DNA from: JAPPHA01 sp963662815
GTDB taxonomy: Bacteria > Pseudomonadota > Alphaproteobacteria > Rhodobacterales > Rhodobacteraceae
NCBI GenBank assembly: GCA_963662815.2
Contig: CAXXWA010000005.1
Coordinates: 1 to 64,000 of the forward strand
Length of the DNA stretch: 64,000 nucleotides
Reading direction: 5' to 3'
The notes under the pieces were generated by a model. It was given only the letters and a program-made list of their open reading frames with translations. It ran no database searches and was not told the origin of the DNA. A program made the translations under genes and the position numbers. This document shows, in pieces, positions 62,796 through 64,000 of the stretch. The stretch's first letter is position 1. The number at the start of each line of letters is the position of its first letter.

Positions 62796-63329
62796 ATGGC
62801 TAAGCGTTGGTATTCGGTCAGCGTTCTATCGAATTTCGAGAAGCGCGTCGCGGAAGCCATACGGGAGGCGGTCCGCAAGGAGCGCATGGAAGAGGAGATC
62901 GAGGAGGTCCTCGTGCCGACCGAGGAAGTCATCGAGGTGCGGCGGGGAAAGAAGGTGACCACCGAGCGCAGGTTCATGCCCGGTTACGTCCTCATTCACA
63001 TGGAGATGTCCGAAAAGGGCTACCACCTCGTGAACAACACGCACCGAGTCACCGGCTTTCTCGGCCCCCGCGGCAAGCCGTCGCCCCTCGGCGAGGACGA
63101 GATCGCGATTGTCCTGAACCGGGCCGAGGAAGGCAGCGAACGGCCGCGGGCGCTCATCAGGTTCGATGTCGGCGAGCTTGTCAGCGTCATCGACGGCCCC
63201 TTCGAGGGCTTTTCCGGGATGGTCGAGGATGTCGACGAGGAAAATGCGCGCCTGAAGGTGACCGTGTCGATTTTCGGCAGGGCCACGCCGGTGGAACTGG
63301 AATACACGCAGGTCTCGAAACAGGCCTGA
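62796..63329 (+). CDS. nusG: Transcription termination/antitermination protein NusG
   Basis: 177 aa. NGN domain: KRWYSVSVLSNFEKRVAEAI, VLVPTEEVIEVRRGKKVTTE, RRFMPGYVLIHMEMSEKGYH, VNNTHRVTGFLGPRGKPSPL. KOW domain at about residues 120-175: FDVGELVSVIDGPFEGFSGM, VSIFGRATPVELEYTQVSK. NusG binds RNA polymerase, suppresses pausing and links it to Rho or the ribosome. It lies 159 bp after secE, 59 bp before rplK. Normal length and no defects. Confidence 0.97.
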   Translation: MAKRWYSVSVLSNFEKRVAEAIREAVRKERMEEEIEEVLVPTEEVIEVRRGKKVTTERRFMPGYVLIHMEMSEKGYHLVNNTHRVTGFLGPRGKPSPLGEDEIAIVLNRAEEGSERPRALIRFDVGELVSVIDGPFEGFSGMVEDVDEENARLKVTVSIFGRATPVELEYTQVSKQA

Positions 63330-63388
63330 AGCGAGCAACGGCGCAGGGCGGCCGCGGCCGGTCCGCCCGGAACGGAAGGGAGGCCTGA

Positions 63389-63817
63389 ATGGCCAAGAGA
63401 GTAGTCGGAAAGATGAAGCTGCAGGTGCCGGCGGGACAGGCGAATCCGTCGCCGCCCGTCGGTCCGGCGCTGGGCCAGCGCGGGATAAACATCATGGAGT
63501 TCTGCAAGGCGTTCAACGCCAGGACTCAGGGCATGGAACAGGGCGCGCCCTGTCCGACGGTCATCACCTACTATGCGGACAAGTCGTTCACCATGGAGAT
63601 CAGGACGCCGCCGGCCTCGTATTTCCTGAAGAAGGCCGCCGGTCTCGCCTCGGCGGCGCAGACACCGGGTCGAAGCGTCGTCGGATACGTCACCGCGGCC
63701 CAGGTCAGGGAAATCGCGGAGGCAAAGATGCAGGATCTCAACGCATATGATGTCGAAGCGGCGATGCAGATCATTCTCGGATCCGCGCGTTCCATGGGCA
63801 TCGAGGTCAGGGGGTAG
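63389..63817 (+). CDS. rplK: 50S ribosomal protein L11
   Basis: 142 aa, start preceded by GGGAGG. MAKRVVGKMKLQVPAGQANP, PPVGPALGQRGINIMEFCKA, NARTQGMEQGAPCPTVITYY, PPASYFLKKAAGLASAAQTP and DLNAYDVEAAMQIILGSARS, MGIEVRG are standard L11. It forms part of the GTPase-associated centre of the large subunit. It is followed by rplA after 4 bp, the usual L11-L1 operon. Confidence 0.98.
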   Translation: MAKRVVGKMKLQVPAGQANPSPPVGPALGQRGINIMEFCKAFNARTQGMEQGAPCPTVITYYADKSFTMEIRTPPASYFLKKAAGLASAAQTPGRSVVGYVTAAQVREIAEAKMQDLNAYDVEAAMQIILGSARSMGIEVRG

Positions 63818-63821
63818 TCAC

Positions 63822-64000
63822 GTGGCCAAGTCAGGAAAGAGAATCAGGGCCGCGCGCGTGTCGGTTCGCGGACAGGAACGCATTCCGGTCGCCCGGGCGG
63901 TTTCGCTCGTCAAGGAGCACGCCACGGCGGGTTTCGACGAAACCGTCGAGATCGCCGTCAGCCTCGGCGTCGATCCGCGTCACGCGGACCAGATGGTCCG
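63822..64000 (+). CDS. rplA: 50S ribosomal protein L1, N-terminal part (runs off the window)
   Basis: Starts with GTG 63822, AGGGGG 7 bp upstream, 4 bp after rplK. The visible 59 codons read AKSGKRIRAARVSVRGQERI, PVARAVSLVKEHATAGFDET, VEIAVSLGVDPRHADQMVR, the N-terminal L1 domain. L1 also autoregulates the L11-L1 mRNA in many bacteria. The gene continues past 64000. Confidence 0.95.
   Translation, partial: MAKSGKRIRAARVSVRGQERIPVARAVSLVKEHATAGFDETVEIAVSLGVDPRHADQMV

Overview
This window looks like a chromosome segment of a GC-rich alphaproteobacterium. The last 1.8 kb (62199-64000) carries tRNA-Trp(CCA), secE, nusG, rplK and the start of rplA, all intact and in the conserved order of the bacterial translation/transcription core. 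The other ~62 kb is a graveyard of mobile elements in which nearly every transposase is frameshifted, truncated, internally deleted or split by another insertion. Species cannot be named from the sequence alone.

Layout. 1-5186: ISKra4-type transposase pieces and an IS30-type element interrupted by an IS110-family element (called IS110-A here). 5187-13516: a group II intron (minus strand) whose reverse transcriptase is cut by a 6.3-kb block made of a recombinase-in-trio (RIT) element and an IS91-type element. 13517-22680: IS630 remnant, IS1634 and IS66 elements, an IS1202-like element with a 16-bp target duplication, an IS5 element, and two cellular-looking genes. 22683-28740: a Tn3-type unit bounded by a perfect 37-bp inverted repeat. 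28741-32815: more transposase debris, a tandem repeat with a possible promoter, and a DUF4258/HTH toxin-antitoxin-like pair. 32869-37400: a second IS110 lineage, a Tn3 fragment, an hsdM remnant and an apparently intact DarT-DarG toxin-antitoxin pair. 37500-44990: IS1634, a HigB/HigA-like pair, a second decayed Tn3 set, and scraps of HU, nucleotidyltransferase, XRE and VapC genes. 45013-51451: one STAS-domain gene broken into three pieces by an IS4 element and by a 4.7-kb segment carrying an IS30 copy and an AAA-ATPase/DUF4276 pair that resembles a two-gene phage-defence module. 51549-53201: putative DNA-binding genes and a GPP34-domain gene. 53440-61930: a nest of insertions (transposase > IS66 > IS110-A > IS110-B plus a DruA-ISAs1 element).

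The intact accessory genes form a small cluster of mobile defence/addiction modules (DarTG, ATPase-DUF4276, HigBA-like, DUF4258-HTH, hsdM and vapC scraps) embedded in transposon debris. The most interesting signals are: the nested insertions with readable target duplications; IS110 elements with strong conserved palindromes upstream of their transposases, where bridge RNAs would lie; a DruA (DUF4338) domain joined to an ISAs1 transposase; three T-to-C-type lesions at key sites of the RIT element; a loop that is inverted between the two IS30 copies; and the STAS gene split by a defence-bearing segment. Family names come from motif recognition and memory, since no database search was possible.
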